Positions 20,004 through 29,370 of a stretch of DNA of 64,000 nucleotides are shown piece after piece (position 1 is the first letter of the stretch; every line of letters starts with the position of its first letter). A program made the position numbers and the translations under genes. Source of the stretch: Streptomyces calvus (lineage in GTDB: Bacteria > Actinomycetota > Actinomycetes > Streptomycetales > Streptomycetaceae). A model generated the notes under the pieces. It made no database searches. It worked only from the letters and a program-made list of their open reading frames with translations, and was not told where the DNA came from. Location: positions 124,001 through 188,000 of the forward strand of contig NZ_VCNP01000047.1 of assembly GCF_006782915.1 (NCBI RefSeq), read 5' to 3'.

Positions 20004-21335
20004 TCAGGGGGTGCCGGGACCGCGGGTGGCCGCGGCCGTGTCGTAGTCGCCGCGGGCCGGGGCGGGGGTGCCGTCCAGGGGGATTTCGACCACCGGCTGT
20101 TCCGGGGCGCCGATCTCGGGCACGCCGCCCGTCGGCGTGCCCGGGGCCGCGGCGACCACGGCCGCCGGGTGGCCGCCGCGGCGCCGTACCGCGCCGGGCA
20201 GCAGCGGGCGGCCGCCGGTGTGCAGGGCGACGGCGGTCATCGGCAGCGCGACCAGCAGCAGTCCGGCGCCGAGCACCGCGCCCATCACCGGGAACCCGGC
20301 CTGCGCGGACAGCACGCTGCCGGTGAGCGGGCCCGCGGCCGTGCCCAGCGAGGCGGCCGAGCCGACGAGCACGGCCCAACGTCCGCGCGGATCCAGCGAG
20401 GCGGCGAGCCCGATCAGGTACGACAGGACGACCGGGTAGACCGTGTTCCAGGCGATCTCACCGGTGGCGAAGCCGACCAGGTCGGTCGCGGACGCGGTGA
20501 GCGCGATGCAGCCGGCGATGAGGACCGTGCCGCCGCCGATGGGCAGGGCCCGACCCAGCCGCGGCCCCAGCGCGCCCGCGCACACCACACCCAGCAGTCC
20601 GGTGCCCAGGGCGACGGCGAAGACGACGCCCACGGTCGCCTCCGACAGATGGGCCTGGCCGATGCCGATGCGGCCGCTCACGCCCCACAGCGCGTTCTGG
20701 GCGAGCGACCACAGCAGCATGGCGCCGGCCAGGACCAGTCCCGAGCGCAGGTGCGGCAGCCGGGCCGGGCCGTCGGTTCCGGTGCGGCGCGGGCCGGGCG
20801 TGCCGGCCGGCAGCCGGGAGGTCAGCGGCCACACCGCCACGGCGGTGAGCGCGATGGCGGCCAGCGTGAGTCCGTGGCCCGGCAGGTGAGGAACCGTCAG
20901 GTAGACCACGCCGGCCAGCGCGGAGACGCTGAGCAGCCCGAGCGTGGAGGCCCGGTGCGGGTCGGGCTGGGCGGCGATCCGGGTGGCGGCGACCGTGGTG
21001 GCCGTACCCGAACCGAAGCCGCCGACCAGCACACCGGCGACGACGGCCGGTACGGCGGTGGTGAGCGCGGCCGCGCCGTAGCCGAGGACGGCCAGGGCGA
21101 GTCCCAGCCGGGCCAGGGTGCGCGCCCCGGCCCGTTCCACGCGCGAGGCCAGCAGGAATCCGGCCGTGGCGGAGCTGAGCAGCAGCGCACTGCCGACGGC
21201 TCCGGCCTGAGTGGCCGTCAGATCGAGCCCGCGTTCCAGCCGGCCGACGGTGGTCGGCAGGAGATACGGGGCGAGGTACCCGGCCGTGAAAAGGGCGACG
21301 AGGGGCCAGGGAGTGGTGGTGCGGGGGGCGAACAC
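20004..21335 (-). CDS. MFS transporter
   Basis: A 443-residue polytopic membrane protein with 12 predicted helices, of the major facilitator superfamily (sugar or drug efflux-like). Helices such as PLVALFTAGYLAPYLLPTTV, LGLALAVLGYGAAALTT and GLLGVVCAGALGPRLGRALP are clear. The C-terminal ~60 residues are a hydrophilic Pro/Gly-rich tail. I chose GTG 21335 (product MFAPRTTTPWPL) with GGGA upstream; longer in-frame starts add a proline-rich stretch unlike an MFS N-terminus. The substrate is unknown. Confidence 0.87.
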   Translation of the reverse strand: MFAPRTTTPWPLVALFTAGYLAPYLLPTTVGRLERGLDLTATQAGAVGSALLLSSATAGFLLASRVERAGARTLARLGLALAVLGYGAAALTTAVPAVVAGVLVGGFGSGTATTVAATRIAAQPDPHRASTLGLLSVSALAGVVYLTVPHLPGHGLTLAAIALTAVAVWPLTSRLPAGTPGPRRTGTDGPARLPHLRSGLVLAGAMLLWSLAQNALWGVSGRIGIGQAHLSEATVGVVFAVALGTGLLGVVCAGALGPRLGRALPIGGGTVLIAGCIALTASATDLVGFATGEIAWNTVYPVVLSYLIGLAASLDPRGRWAVLVGSAASLGTAAGPLTGSVLSAQAGFPVMGAVLGAGLLLVALPMTAVALHTGGRPLLPGAVRRRGGHPAAVVAAAPGTPTGGVPEIGAPEQPVVEIPLDGTPAPARGDYDTAAATRGPGTP

Positions 21336-21483
21336 GGGCGTTCCCAGGGCATGCGAAGGGGACGGTGCGGAATGCGGAAAAAGGTGAGGCCAAGCCAAGA
21401 AGGGAGGAGCGGCATCCGTCGATCGACAGGAGCGCGCGGGCAATTTGTATCAAGCCGGAGGAGGGCAACGGGAGGGCGCCAGA

Positions 21484-21499
21484 TGTGATCTATGCCACT
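21484..21499. promoter_or_regulatory. CRP-like palindrome upstream of the MFS gene
   Basis: TGTGATCTATGCCACT fits GTG-N8-CAC, the spacing of Crp/Fnr-type sites. It lies about 150 bases before the MFS start, in the 204-base gap to the IclR gene, and is AT-richer than its surroundings. It is a candidate only. Confidence 0.3.
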
Positions 21500-21539
21500 C
21501 TCGCGTTTGGGATCTTGGAGGTGGGGGTAGAAGCGGTCG

Positions 21540-22322
21540 CTACCTCCAGTGAATGGCCCCTCCACCTGCGGGAACCGTCGACTCCACCTTGGTCCGGATC
21601 TCCCGCATCACGGCGACGATCCGCTCCTCGCGCTCCGGTGTGAGCCGCGCCACCGGCACCGAACAGCTGATCGCGTCCTGCGCGGGCGCGTCGTACCGCA
21701 GGGCGAAGCCGAAACCGACGATGCCGGGCACGCCCTCCTCCCGGTCCACGGAGTAGCCCCGCCGGCGCACCCGGGCCAGATCGGCCGCCAACGACTCCCG
21801 GCTGGTGTGCGTGTTGGGCGTGGCCGCCTCGTACGGGCCCTCGGGCAGGTCCTCGTCCGCTCGCTCCGCCAGCAGCGCCTTGCCCAGCGCGCCCATGTGC
21901 GCCGGCAGCCGCCGGCCGACGCGGCTGATGGTCCGCAGGTACTCGTGCGACTCGCGCGTCGCCAGGTAGGCCACGTCGTACCCGTCGAGCCGGCCCATGT
22001 GGATCGTCTCGCCCAGCGCGTCGGACGCCTCGTCGAGGTACGGGCGCACGGCCCGCACGCGCGGGTCCGAGTCGAGGTAGCTGGTGCCGGTGAGCAGGGC
22101 GTGGATGCCGATGCCGTACAGCGAGCCGGTGACGTCGGTGCGGACCCAGCCGCGCGAGATCAGGGTCTGGAGCAGCGCGTACATCGAGCTGCGCGGCACC
22201 TGGAGCGCGTCCGCCAGCTCCTGCAGGCGGGCCGGGCGGTCGCCGCGCGCGGCGAGCAGTTCCAGCAGTTCCACCGTCCGCGCGGCGGACTTCACTTCGC
22301 GCACGCCCCCTGACTCCGACAT
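21540..22322 (-). CDS. IclR family transcriptional regulator of the glucarate genes
   Basis: A 260-residue regulator. The N-terminal winged helix (KSAARTVELLELLAARG, then LQELADALQVPRSSMYALLQ) binds DNA. The C-terminal effector domain has AYLATRESHEYLR, LPAHMGALGKALLA, VDREEGVPGIVGFG and ISCSVPVARLT. It is divergent from kdgD across 111 bases, the classic layout of a local regulator, so it probably senses glucarate or a breakdown product. The start ATG 22322 opens MSESGGVREVKSAARTV; the frame runs further upstream through the shared promoter without coding character. Confidence 0.92.
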   Translation of the reverse strand: MSESGGVREVKSAARTVELLELLAARGDRPARLQELADALQVPRSSMYALLQTLISRGWVRTDVTGSLYGIGIHALLTGTSYLDSDPRVRAVRPYLDEASDALGETIHMGRLDGYDVAYLATRESHEYLRTISRVGRRLPAHMGALGKALLAERADEDLPEGPYEAATPNTHTSRESLAADLARVRRRGYSVDREEGVPGIVGFGFALRYDAPAQDAISCSVPVARLTPEREERIVAVMREIRTKVESTVPAGGGAIHWR

Positions 22323-22398
22323 GCGCCGATCGTAGACCGGCGGAAGAAGAGGTGCGCCGGACCGTTGACGCCTCCTGTTCGCGTATCTAACCTTCATC

Positions 22399-22410
22399 TC
22401 CATACGTGGA
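22399..22410. promoter_or_regulatory. Candidate IclR operator between the regulator and kdgD
   Basis: TCCATACGTGGA is a near-palindrome within the longer arrangement CATCTCCA-TACG-TGGATG, the only symmetric AT-containing element in the divergent promoter. It ends 24 bases before the kdgD start, so binding would block it. Assignment to the neighbouring regulator is inferred. Confidence 0.4.
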
Positions 22411-22433
22411 TGACATCTACATGGGGAGATGAG

Positions 22434-23396
22434 TTGAGGGTGAGTCCCGACACCGGCACGACCGCTGCGGCGGCCGTGGCCCAACGCCTGAAGGACGGCA
22501 TGGCGAACGGAGTGCTCTCCTTCCCGCTCACGTCGTTCCACGACGACGGCTCGCTCGACGAGAAGGGCTTCCGCGCCTACCTCGCGGACCAGATCGCCAC
22601 CGCTCCCGGCGCCGTCTTCCCGGCCTGCGGCACCGGCGAGTTCTTCTCACTGGACGAGGACGAGTACCGCCGGGTCGTCACCGCCGCCGTCGAGGAGAGC
22701 GCGGGCCGGGTACCGGTCGTCGCCGGCGTCGGCTACGGCTGGGCGCAGGCCGCCCGGTTCGCGCGCATCGCCGAGGACGCCGGCGCCGACGCCCTGCTCG
22801 TCCTGCCGCACTACCTGGTCACCGCCCCGCAGGACGGCCTCGTCGCCCAGCTCGAGCACATCGCCGCCCGCACCCGGCTGCCGCTGATCACCTACCAGCG
22901 CGGCCAGGTCGCCTACACCGCCGGGACGCTCGCCCGCGTCGCCGCCCTGCCGAACGTCATCGGCCTCAAGGACGGCCACAGCGACCTCGACCGCCTGCAA
23001 CGCCTCACCCTCGCCGCCCCCGACGGCTTCCTCTTCTTCAACGGCGCCGCCACCGCCGAGATCCAGGCCCGCGCCTACGCCACCGTCGGCGTCCCCGCCT
23101 ACTCCTCGGCGGTGCACGCCTTCGCCCCCGAGATCGCCAACGCCTTCTTCGCCGCCCTGCGCGCCGACGACCGGGACACCCTCGACGCCCTGCTGCGCGG
23201 CTTCTACGTGCCCCTCGTCGAACTGCGCGACCGCGTGCCCGGATACGCGGTGTCGCTGGTGAAGGCGGCGGCCCGGCTGCGCGGACGCCCCGTGGGCCCC
23301 GTACGCGCCCCGCTCACCGACCCCTCGGACCAGGACCTCACCGCACTGAAGGACCTGCTCACCACCGGACTCGACCTCGTAGGAGCCGCCTCGTGA
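22434..23396 (+). CDS. kdgD: 5-dehydro-4-deoxyglucarate dehydratase
   Basis: A 320-residue class I aldolase-fold (DHDPS family) enzyme that decarboxylates and dehydrates 5-keto-4-deoxyglucarate to 2,5-dioxopentanoate. LSFPLTSFHDDG, CGTGEFFSLDEDEY and ITYQRG are typical, and the Schiff-base lysine lies in VIGLKDGHSD. TTG 22434 has GGGGAG five bases upstream; GTG 22440 is the alternative. It overlaps the glucarate dehydratase gene by four bases (GTGA), so the two consecutive pathway enzymes are coupled. Confidence 0.93.
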   Translation: MRVSPDTGTTAAAAVAQRLKDGMANGVLSFPLTSFHDDGSLDEKGFRAYLADQIATAPGAVFPACGTGEFFSLDEDEYRRVVTAAVEESAGRVPVVAGVGYGWAQAARFARIAEDAGADALLVLPHYLVTAPQDGLVAQLEHIAARTRLPLITYQRGQVAYTAGTLARVAALPNVIGLKDGHSDLDRLQRLTLAAPDGFLFFNGAATAEIQARAYATVGVPAYSSAVHAFAPEIANAFFAALRADDRDTLDALLRGFYVPLVELRDRVPGYAVSLVKAAARLRGRPVGPVRAPLTDPSDQDLTALKDLLTTGLDLVGAAS

Positions 23397-24751
23397 CCTC
23401 GCCGACGCCGCGCGACCTGACCGTGACGGAGGTCCGGCTCACGCCGATCCTCGTCGCCGACCCGCCCCTGCTCAACACCCAGGGCGTGCACCAGCCGTAC
23501 ACCCCCCGCCTGATCATCGAGGTGGTGACCGCCGACGGCACCGTCGGCCTGGGCGAGACCTACGGCGACACCAAGTACCTGGACCTGGCCAAGCCGCTCG
23601 CCGACCGGCTCGTCGGCCGCCGCGTCGGCGACCTGAACGCGCTGTTCGCCGAGGCCGACCAGGTCGCCGTCGACGACTCCCAGGTCTCCGGCCAGGTCGA
23701 CGTCGGCGGACTGCGCGGAGTGCAGACCGCCGACAAGCTCCGCCTGTCGGTGCTCTCCGGCTTCGAGGTCGCCTGCCTCGACGCCCTCGGCAAGGCCCTC
23801 GGCCTGCCCGTGCACGCGCTGCTCGGCGGCAAGGTCCGCGACGCCGTCGAGTACAGCGCCTACCTGTTCTACAAGTGGGCCCGCCACCCGGAGGGCGTCG
23901 CCGCGGAACAGGACGACTGGGGCGCCGCCGTCGACCCGGCCGGCATCGTCGAGCAGGCCCGGATCTTCACACAGCGGTACGGCTTCACCTCCTTCAAGCT
24001 CAAGGGCGGCGTCTTCCCGCCGGACGAGGAGATCGCCGCGATCCGCGCCCTCGCCGCCGCCTTCCCCGGCCACCCCCTGCGCCTGGACCCCAACGGCGCC
24101 TGGTCCGTGGAGACCTCGCTGAAGGTCGCCGCGGAACTCGGGGACGTCCTCGAATACCTGGAGGACCCCGCGCTCGGCACCCCCGCCATGGCCGAGGTCG
24201 CCGCCCGCATGCAAGAGGCGGCGCGAAGCGCCTCGGACAAGGGCGGTGGTGGGCGACGGGTGGGCGTGCCGCTCGCCACCAACATGTGCGTGACGACGTT
24301 CGCCGAGATCAAGGAGGCGTTCACCACGGGCGCCGTCCAGGTCGTCCTCTCCGACCACCACTACTGGGGCGGACTGCGCAACACCCAGCAACTCGCCGCC
24401 ATCTGCCGCACCTTCGGCGTGGGCGTCTCCATGCACTCCAACACCCACCTCGGCATCAGCCTCGCCGCCATGACCCACGTGGCGGCCACCGTGCCCAACC
24501 TCCACCACGCCTGCGACTCCCACTACCCCTGGCAGTCGGAGGACGTCCTCACCGAACGCCTCACCTTCGAAGGCGGCACCGTCCGCGTCTCCGACCGGCC
24601 CGGCCTCGGCGTCGAACTCGACCGCGACCGGCTCGCCCGGCTCCACCAGCGGTGGCTCGACGACGACGGCTCGCTGCGCGACCGCGACGACGCGGCGGCC
24701 ATGCGGATCGCCGACCCCGACTGGGTCACCCCCACCGTCCCGCGCTGGTGA
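23393..24751 (+). CDS. Glucarate dehydratase (enolase superfamily)
   Basis: A 452-residue enolase-superfamily dehydratase converting D-glucarate to 5-keto-4-deoxyglucarate. Catalytic and metal segments in order are FKLKGGVFP (K-x-K base), RLDPNGAW (Asp), YLEDPALG (Glu), PLATNMCVT (Asn), SDHHYWGG and HSNTHLGIS (His). It starts at GTG 23393, overlapping the kdgD stop, with AGGAG just before. About 17 residues (MQEAARSASDKGGGGRR) appear to be inserted between the EDP and ATN strands where the family is compact; their effect is unknown. Glucarate versus galactarate preference is not certain, but the neighbours fit glucarate. Confidence 0.9.
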   Translation: MTSPTPRDLTVTEVRLTPILVADPPLLNTQGVHQPYTPRLIIEVVTADGTVGLGETYGDTKYLDLAKPLADRLVGRRVGDLNALFAEADQVAVDDSQVSGQVDVGGLRGVQTADKLRLSVLSGFEVACLDALGKALGLPVHALLGGKVRDAVEYSAYLFYKWARHPEGVAAEQDDWGAAVDPAGIVEQARIFTQRYGFTSFKLKGGVFPPDEEIAAIRALAAAFPGHPLRLDPNGAWSVETSLKVAAELGDVLEYLEDPALGTPAMAEVAARMQEAARSASDKGGGGRRVGVPLATNMCVTTFAEIKEAFTTGAVQVVLSDHHYWGGLRNTQQLAAICRTFGVGVSMHSNTHLGISLAAMTHVAATVPNLHHACDSHYPWQSEDVLTERLTFEGGTVRVSDRPGLGVELDRDRLARLHQRWLDDDGSLRDRDDAAAMRIADPDWVTPTVPRW

Positions 24752-24830
24752 CCGCCCGGCGGGGGCGGGAGCCAGCGCGGCCCGCCCCCGCCGTCCCCTT
24801 CCTCCCCACCTGCCACGATCGGAGCCGCTC

Positions 24831-26249
24831 GTGTCCGCAGTGCCCTCCCCACACGCGCCCCACCCGCCCGCCGTCGAGTCGGCGATCCGCAAGATCTTCC
24901 GCCGCGTCGTCCCGCTGTTCTTCGTGATGTTCGTCGCGAACTACATGGACCGCGTCAACCTCGGCTTCGCCCAGGACGAACTCCGCGCCGACGTCGGCCT
25001 GTCGGCGGCCGCGTTCGGCCTCGGCGCCGGCATCTTCTTCATCGCCTACGCCCTCTTCGAGGTCCCCTCCAACATCCTCATGGAGCGGTTCGGACCCAAG
25101 GTCTGGCTCACCCGCATCATGATCAGCTGGGGTGTCGTCGCCACCGCGATGGCCTTCGTCGACAGCGTCGAGATGTTCTACGCCCTGCGCTTCCTGCTCG
25201 GCGTCGCCGAAGCCGGCTTCTTCCCCGCCGTCATCTACTACTTCAGCCGCTGGCTGCCCGACTCCCACCGGGGCCGCGCCACCTCGATCTTCCTCATGGG
25301 CTCCGGCACCGCCACCGTCATCGTCGGCCCCGTCTCCGGCGCCCTGATGGAGATGCACGGCATCTGGGGCCACGCCGGCTGGCAGTGGATGTTCTTCATC
25401 GAGGGCATCTTCTCCGTCGTCCTCGGCTTCGTCGTCTACCGCTTCCTCGACTCCGGCATCGAGAAGGCCGAATGGCTCACCGACGAGGAGAAGACCGGCC
25501 TCGTCGCCGTCATCGACGCCGAGCAGGAGGCACGCGACGCGCAGCGCGGCACCTCCGCCCACGTCTCCCGCTGGAGGCTGCTCGCCGACCCGCAGATGCT
25601 GCTGTTCCTGTGGATCTACTTCGCGATCAACGTCGCCCTGTACGCGGTCACCTTCTGGCTGCCGTCGATCGTGGACGACATCGGCGGGCTCAGCTCCTTC
25701 GAGGTCGGGCTGCTGACGTCGGTGCCGTGGCTGTGCGCGATCGCCGCCGTGTACGTCAGCGGGCGCGTCTCCGACCGCATCGGCAAACGCCGCCCGGTGC
25801 TGATCACCCTGCTCGTCCTGGGCGGCTGCGGCACCCTGCTGGCCGTGTTCGTCTCGCCCTGGGCCGGACTCGGCGCGCTCTGCCTGGCCGCGATGGGATT
25901 CAAACCGGCCTCGCCGGTCTTCTGGACCATCCCGCAGAGCTACCTCGACGCCCGCGCCGCCGCACCCGGCATCGCGCTGATCAACTCCATCGGCAACCTC
26001 GGCGGCTTCGTCGCGCCCACCGCCTTCGGGATCATCGAGGACACCACCGGCTCCACCAAGGCCGGCCTGGTCGGCCTCACCGTCGTCGGCTTCCTCGCCG
26101 CGCTGAGCGTGCTGCTGGTGCGCGGCGGCGGACGCAACGACCGGGTCCGCGCCCGCCCGGCCAAAGCTCCGGCGGTCCCGCCGGCGCCGGCGTCCGGGGC
26201 GACGCCCGGCGCGGCACGGACCACGCACCCGGGACCCGCTACGGCCTGA
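24831..26249 (+). CDS. MFS transporter, probable glucarate/sugar-acid uptake (ACS family)
   Basis: A 472-residue 12-helix transporter of the anion:cation symporter branch, which includes glucarate, tartrate and phthalate permeases. The motif NYMDRVNLGFAQ in helix 1 is diagnostic, followed by FEVPSNILMERFGPKVWL and FLLGVAEAGFFPAVIYY. The charged C-terminal tail is Ala/Pro-rich. GTG 24831 is preceded by GGAG at 24821. Its place right after the two glucarate enzymes makes substrate uptake the likely role. Confidence 0.9.
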   Translation: MSAVPSPHAPHPPAVESAIRKIFRRVVPLFFVMFVANYMDRVNLGFAQDELRADVGLSAAAFGLGAGIFFIAYALFEVPSNILMERFGPKVWLTRIMISWGVVATAMAFVDSVEMFYALRFLLGVAEAGFFPAVIYYFSRWLPDSHRGRATSIFLMGSGTATVIVGPVSGALMEMHGIWGHAGWQWMFFIEGIFSVVLGFVVYRFLDSGIEKAEWLTDEEKTGLVAVIDAEQEARDAQRGTSAHVSRWRLLADPQMLLFLWIYFAINVALYAVTFWLPSIVDDIGGLSSFEVGLLTSVPWLCAIAAVYVSGRVSDRIGKRRPVLITLLVLGGCGTLLAVFVSPWAGLGALCLAAMGFKPASPVFWTIPQSYLDARAAAPGIALINSIGNLGGFVAPTAFGIIEDTTGSTKAGLVGLTVVGFLAALSVLLVRGGGRNDRVRARPAKAPAVPPAPASGATPGAARTTHPGPATA

Positions 26250-26345
26250 CCCCGACCGGGCGGCGGGGGAATGGCGTGACGGCGGTCACGAGGCCGGTGG
26301 ATTGGTGCACACTGGCCTGATCAGCACCACGTCAGGAAGCGCACC

Positions 26346-27470
26346 GTGATGGCGTCCACCGCGAAGGCATTCACCGACGGATCGCACCGCCCGCCCCAGG
26401 TCGATCCCCTCGCCGCCCTGCGCGTCCCGGACGATCCGCTCTGGGACGTCTACCTCACCGGCACCGTCTTCCTCGACATCGTCTTCACCGGGCTCGACTC
26501 CGCCCCGGTGCGCGGGACCGAGTCCTGGGCCCGCGGGATGGGGTCGAGCCCCGGCGGCGTCGCCAACATGGCCACCGCCCTGGCCCGCCTCGGCCTGCGC
26601 ACCTGCCTCGCGGCCGCCTTCGGCGACGACCACTACGGCGAGTACTGCTGGGACGCGCTGGAGCAGGGCGAGGGCATCGACCTGTCCCCGTCGCGCACCG
26701 TGCCCGGCTGGCACTCGCCGGTCACGGTGTCGATGGCGTACGAGGGCGAGCGCACCATGGTCTCCCACGGCCACGAACCGCCCCCCGACGAACCCGCGCC
26801 CGACTGCCCGCCCCGCGCCCGGGCCGCCGTCGCCTCCCTCACACCCGGCCGCAGCGCTCCCTGGATCGCGCAGGCCGCGCGCAAGGGCGCCCGGATCTTC
26901 GGCGACGTCGGCTGGGACGACACCGGCGCGTGGGACCTGGCCGCACTGCCCGACCTGCGGCACTGCGAGGCCTTCCTGCCCAACGCGGAGGAGGCCATGC
27001 GCTACACCGGCACCGACTGCCCCCGCGCCGCCGCCCAGGCCCTCACCGAGCACGTCCCGCTCGCCGTGGTCACCCTCGGCGCGCAGGGCGCGTACGCGGT
27101 GGACCGGCGCACGGGAGAGACCGCCTCGGTGCCGGCCATCGAGGTCGAGGCGCTGGACCCGACCGGCGCGGGGGACGTGTTCGTCGCGGGCTTCGTCACC
27201 GGCACGCTGGCCGGCTGGCCGCTGGCCGACCGCCTCGCCTTCGCCGGCCTCACCGCCGCGCTGTCCGTGCAGGAGTTCGGCGGTTCGCTGTCGGCGCCGG
27301 GCTGGACGGAGATCGCGGGCTGGTGGCGCAGGGTGCAGTCGGTCGAGGGGCAGGACCCCGCGGCGCTGCGGCGGTACGCGTTCCTGGCCGACATGGTGCC
27401 GGAAGGGCTGGTGCGGCCGTGGCCGCTGCGGCGCGCGGTCCCGACGATCGGCTTCCGCCGGTCGGCCTGA
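26346..27470 (+). CDS. PfkB family carbohydrate kinase
   Basis: A 374-residue ribokinase-like kinase. The N-terminal GGVANMATALARLGL motif binds sugar, FLPNAEEAMRYTG lies mid-protein, and the C-terminal DPTGAGDVFVAGF is the anion hole with the catalytic Asp. The substrate is unclear: ketodeoxygluconate or another hexose derivative fits the sugar-acid neighbourhood, though the two-step glucarate route needs no kinase. It lies 96 bases after the permease gene and may have its own promoter. GTG 26346 or ATG 26349 is the start. The stop codon lies in the first unit of a tandem array. Confidence 0.88.
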   Translation: MMASTAKAFTDGSHRPPQVDPLAALRVPDDPLWDVYLTGTVFLDIVFTGLDSAPVRGTESWARGMGSSPGGVANMATALARLGLRTCLAAAFGDDHYGEYCWDALEQGEGIDLSPSRTVPGWHSPVTVSMAYEGERTMVSHGHEPPPDEPAPDCPPRARAAVASLTPGRSAPWIAQAARKGARIFGDVGWDDTGAWDLAALPDLRHCEAFLPNAEEAMRYTGTDCPRAAAQALTEHVPLAVVTLGAQGAYAVDRRTGETASVPAIEVEALDPTGAGDVFVAGFVTGTLAGWPLADRLAFAGLTAALSVQEFGGSLSAPGWTEIAGWWRRVQSVEGQDPAALRRYAFLADMVPEGLVRPWPLRRAVPTIGFRRSA

Positions 27471-27690
27471 CGAACGAAGCGACCGCCCGGCCCGACGCGC
27501 GAAGCGACCGGCCGGCCCGGCGACGAGCGCACGGGACCGGTCGGCCCGGCGAACCAACGGGACCGGCCGGCCCGACGGCGAGCGCACGGGACCGGTCGGC
27601 CCGGCGATGAGCGCACGGGACGGTCGGCCCGACGGCGAGTGCACGGGACCGGTCGGCCCGGCGAACGAACGGGACCGGTCGAAAAGTCCT
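27453..27690. repeat. 26-29 bp tandem array spanning the kinase stop codon
   Basis: About eight units share the core CCGGTCGGCC followed by YGRCG, then a short variable stretch and ACGGGA. The first unit includes the last sense codons and the TGA, the later ones have CGA or CGG at that place. It fills most of the 319-base gap before phoH; the rest (27691-27789) is the phoH leader. Confidence 0.93.
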
Positions 27691-27789
27691 ACGGGCTTGT
27701 CACCCCCGCGTCGTACCCTGGGAGTCGCGAGGCCGCCCTCAGCTGTGCGGCCGTGACGAGGAGGAACCGCAGGCCTTAAGCGCCGGCCC

Positions 27790-28860
27790 ATGACTCAGAC
27801 ACCCACAGCTCACAGCCCCGCGCAGGGGCAGGCGAGAGTGCAGTTCACCGTCCCCGCCCAGCACCCCATGGTGACCGTGCTGGGTTCGGGAGATTCGCTC
27901 CTGCGCGTGATCGAGAAGGCCTTCCCGGGGGCCGACATCCACGTCCGGGGCAATGAGATCAGCGCGGTCGGCGACGCCACGGAGGTCGCCCTCATTTCGC
28001 GCGTGTTCGACGAGATGATGCTGGTGCTCCGCACCGGGCAGCCGATGACGGAGGACGCAGTGGAACGCTCGATCGCCATGCTCAAGGCGAGCGAGAACGG
28101 GGAGAGCGACGGCCAGGAGACCCCGGCCCAGGTGCTCACGCAGAACATCCTGTCCTCGCGCGGCCGCACGATCCGCCCCAAGACCCTCAACCAGAAGCGC
28201 TACGTCGACGCCATCGACAAGCACACCATCGTCTTCGGCATCGGCCCGGCGGGCACCGGCAAGACCTACCTCGCCATGGCCAAGGCGGTGCAGGCCCTGC
28301 AGTCCAAGCAGGTCAACCGCATCATCCTGACCCGGCCCGCGGTCGAGGCGGGGGAGCGGCTCGGCTTCCTGCCGGGCACGCTCTACGAGAAGATCGACCC
28401 GTACCTGCGCCCGCTGTACGACGCGCTGCACGACATGCTCGACCCGGACTCGATCCCCCGGCTGATGGCGGCCGGGACCATCGAGGTCGCGCCGCTGGCC
28501 TACATGCGCGGCCGCACGCTGAACGACGCCTTCATCATTCTCGACGAGGCCCAGAACACCAGCCCCGAGCAGATGAAGATGTTCCTCCCCCGCCTCGGCT
28601 TCGACTCGAAGATCGTGATCACGGGTGACGTGACGCAGGTCGACCTGCCGGACGGCACCAAGTCCGGCCTGCGGCAGGTGCAGGACATCCTGGAAGGGCT
28701 GGACGACGTCCACTTCTCCCGGCTGTCGTCCCACGACGTCGTCCGGCACAAGCTGGTGGGCCGTATCGTCGACGCGTACGAGCAGTACGACAGCCAGCAC
28801 GGCACCCAGAACGGCACCCACAAGGGCGGCCGGGGCAAGTCCGGGCACAAGGGGAAGTAG
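27790..28860 (+). CDS. PhoH-like ATPase (YbeZ)
   Basis: A 356-residue P-loop ATPase of the PhoH/YbeZ family, linked to YbeY and ribosome/RNA metabolism. An N-terminal KH-like segment (FPGADIHVRGNEISAVGD) precedes the Walker A GPAGTGKT (~155), the Walker B FIILDEAQNTSPEQ and GDVTQVDLP. The tail is Gly/Lys-rich (KGGRGKSGHKGK). The ATG at 27790 lacks a close Shine-Dalgarno; GGAGG lies about 26 bases upstream. It is followed 12 bases later by ybeY, the conserved pair. Confidence 0.94.
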   Translation: MTQTPTAHSPAQGQARVQFTVPAQHPMVTVLGSGDSLLRVIEKAFPGADIHVRGNEISAVGDATEVALISRVFDEMMLVLRTGQPMTEDAVERSIAMLKASENGESDGQETPAQVLTQNILSSRGRTIRPKTLNQKRYVDAIDKHTIVFGIGPAGTGKTYLAMAKAVQALQSKQVNRIILTRPAVEAGERLGFLPGTLYEKIDPYLRPLYDALHDMLDPDSIPRLMAAGTIEVAPLAYMRGRTLNDAFIILDEAQNTSPEQMKMFLPRLGFDSKIVITGDVTQVDLPDGTKSGLRQVQDILEGLDDVHFSRLSSHDVVRHKLVGRIVDAYEQYDSQHGTQNGTHKGGRGKSGHKGK

Positions 28861-28872
28861 ACCGAGCACCAG

Positions 28873-29370
28873 ATGTCGATCGACGTCAACAACGAGTCCG
28901 GAACCGAGGTCGACGAGCAGGCGATCCTCGACATCGCCCGCTACGCGCTCGCGCGGATGCGCATCCACCCGCTCTCCGAGCTCTCGGTGATCGTCGTGGA
29001 CGCCGACGCCATGGAGCAGCTGCACATCCAGTGGATGGACCTGCCCGGGCCGACGGACGTCATGTCGTTCCCGATGGACGAGCTGCGGCCGCCGTCCAAG
29101 GACGACGACGAGCCCCCGCAGGGGCTGCTCGGCGACATCGTGCTCTGCCCCGAGGTCGCCGCCCGGCAGGGGCAGGAGGCGGAGACGCGGCACACCATGG
29201 ACGAGGAGCTCCAGCTGCTCACCGTCCACGGTGTGCTGCACCTGCTCGGCTACGACCACGAGGAACCGGACGAGAAGGCCGAGATGTTCGGCCTGCAGGC
29301 GGCCATCGTGGACGGCTGGCGTGCGGAGAGGGGCCTGACCGGCCCGTCTCCGGCCCCGACCGTGTCATGA
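28873..29370 (+). CDS. ybeY: YbeY, endoribonuclease / rRNA maturation factor
   Basis: A single-domain metalloprotein of 165 residues involved in 16S rRNA 3' maturation and ribosome quality control. The zinc motif HGVLHLLGYDH (H-x3-H-x5-H) is intact, with VMSFPMDE and GDIVLCPEVA before it. It starts 12 bases after phoH and overlaps the following CNNM gene by four bases (ATGA), indicating a single operon. Confidence 0.96.
   Translation: MSIDVNNESGTEVDEQAILDIARYALARMRIHPLSELSVIVVDADAMEQLHIQWMDLPGPTDVMSFPMDELRPPSKDDDEPPQGLLGDIVLCPEVAARQGQEAETRHTMDEELQLLTVHGVLHLLGYDHEEPDEKAEMFGLQAAIVDGWRAERGLTGPSPAPTVS

Noticed and set aside
19171..20379. 402-residue Pro/Arg-rich reverse-strand reading frame
   Set aside because: Product of a GC-rich repeat without stops; the 95-bp period rotates the frame, and no ribosome site is seen.
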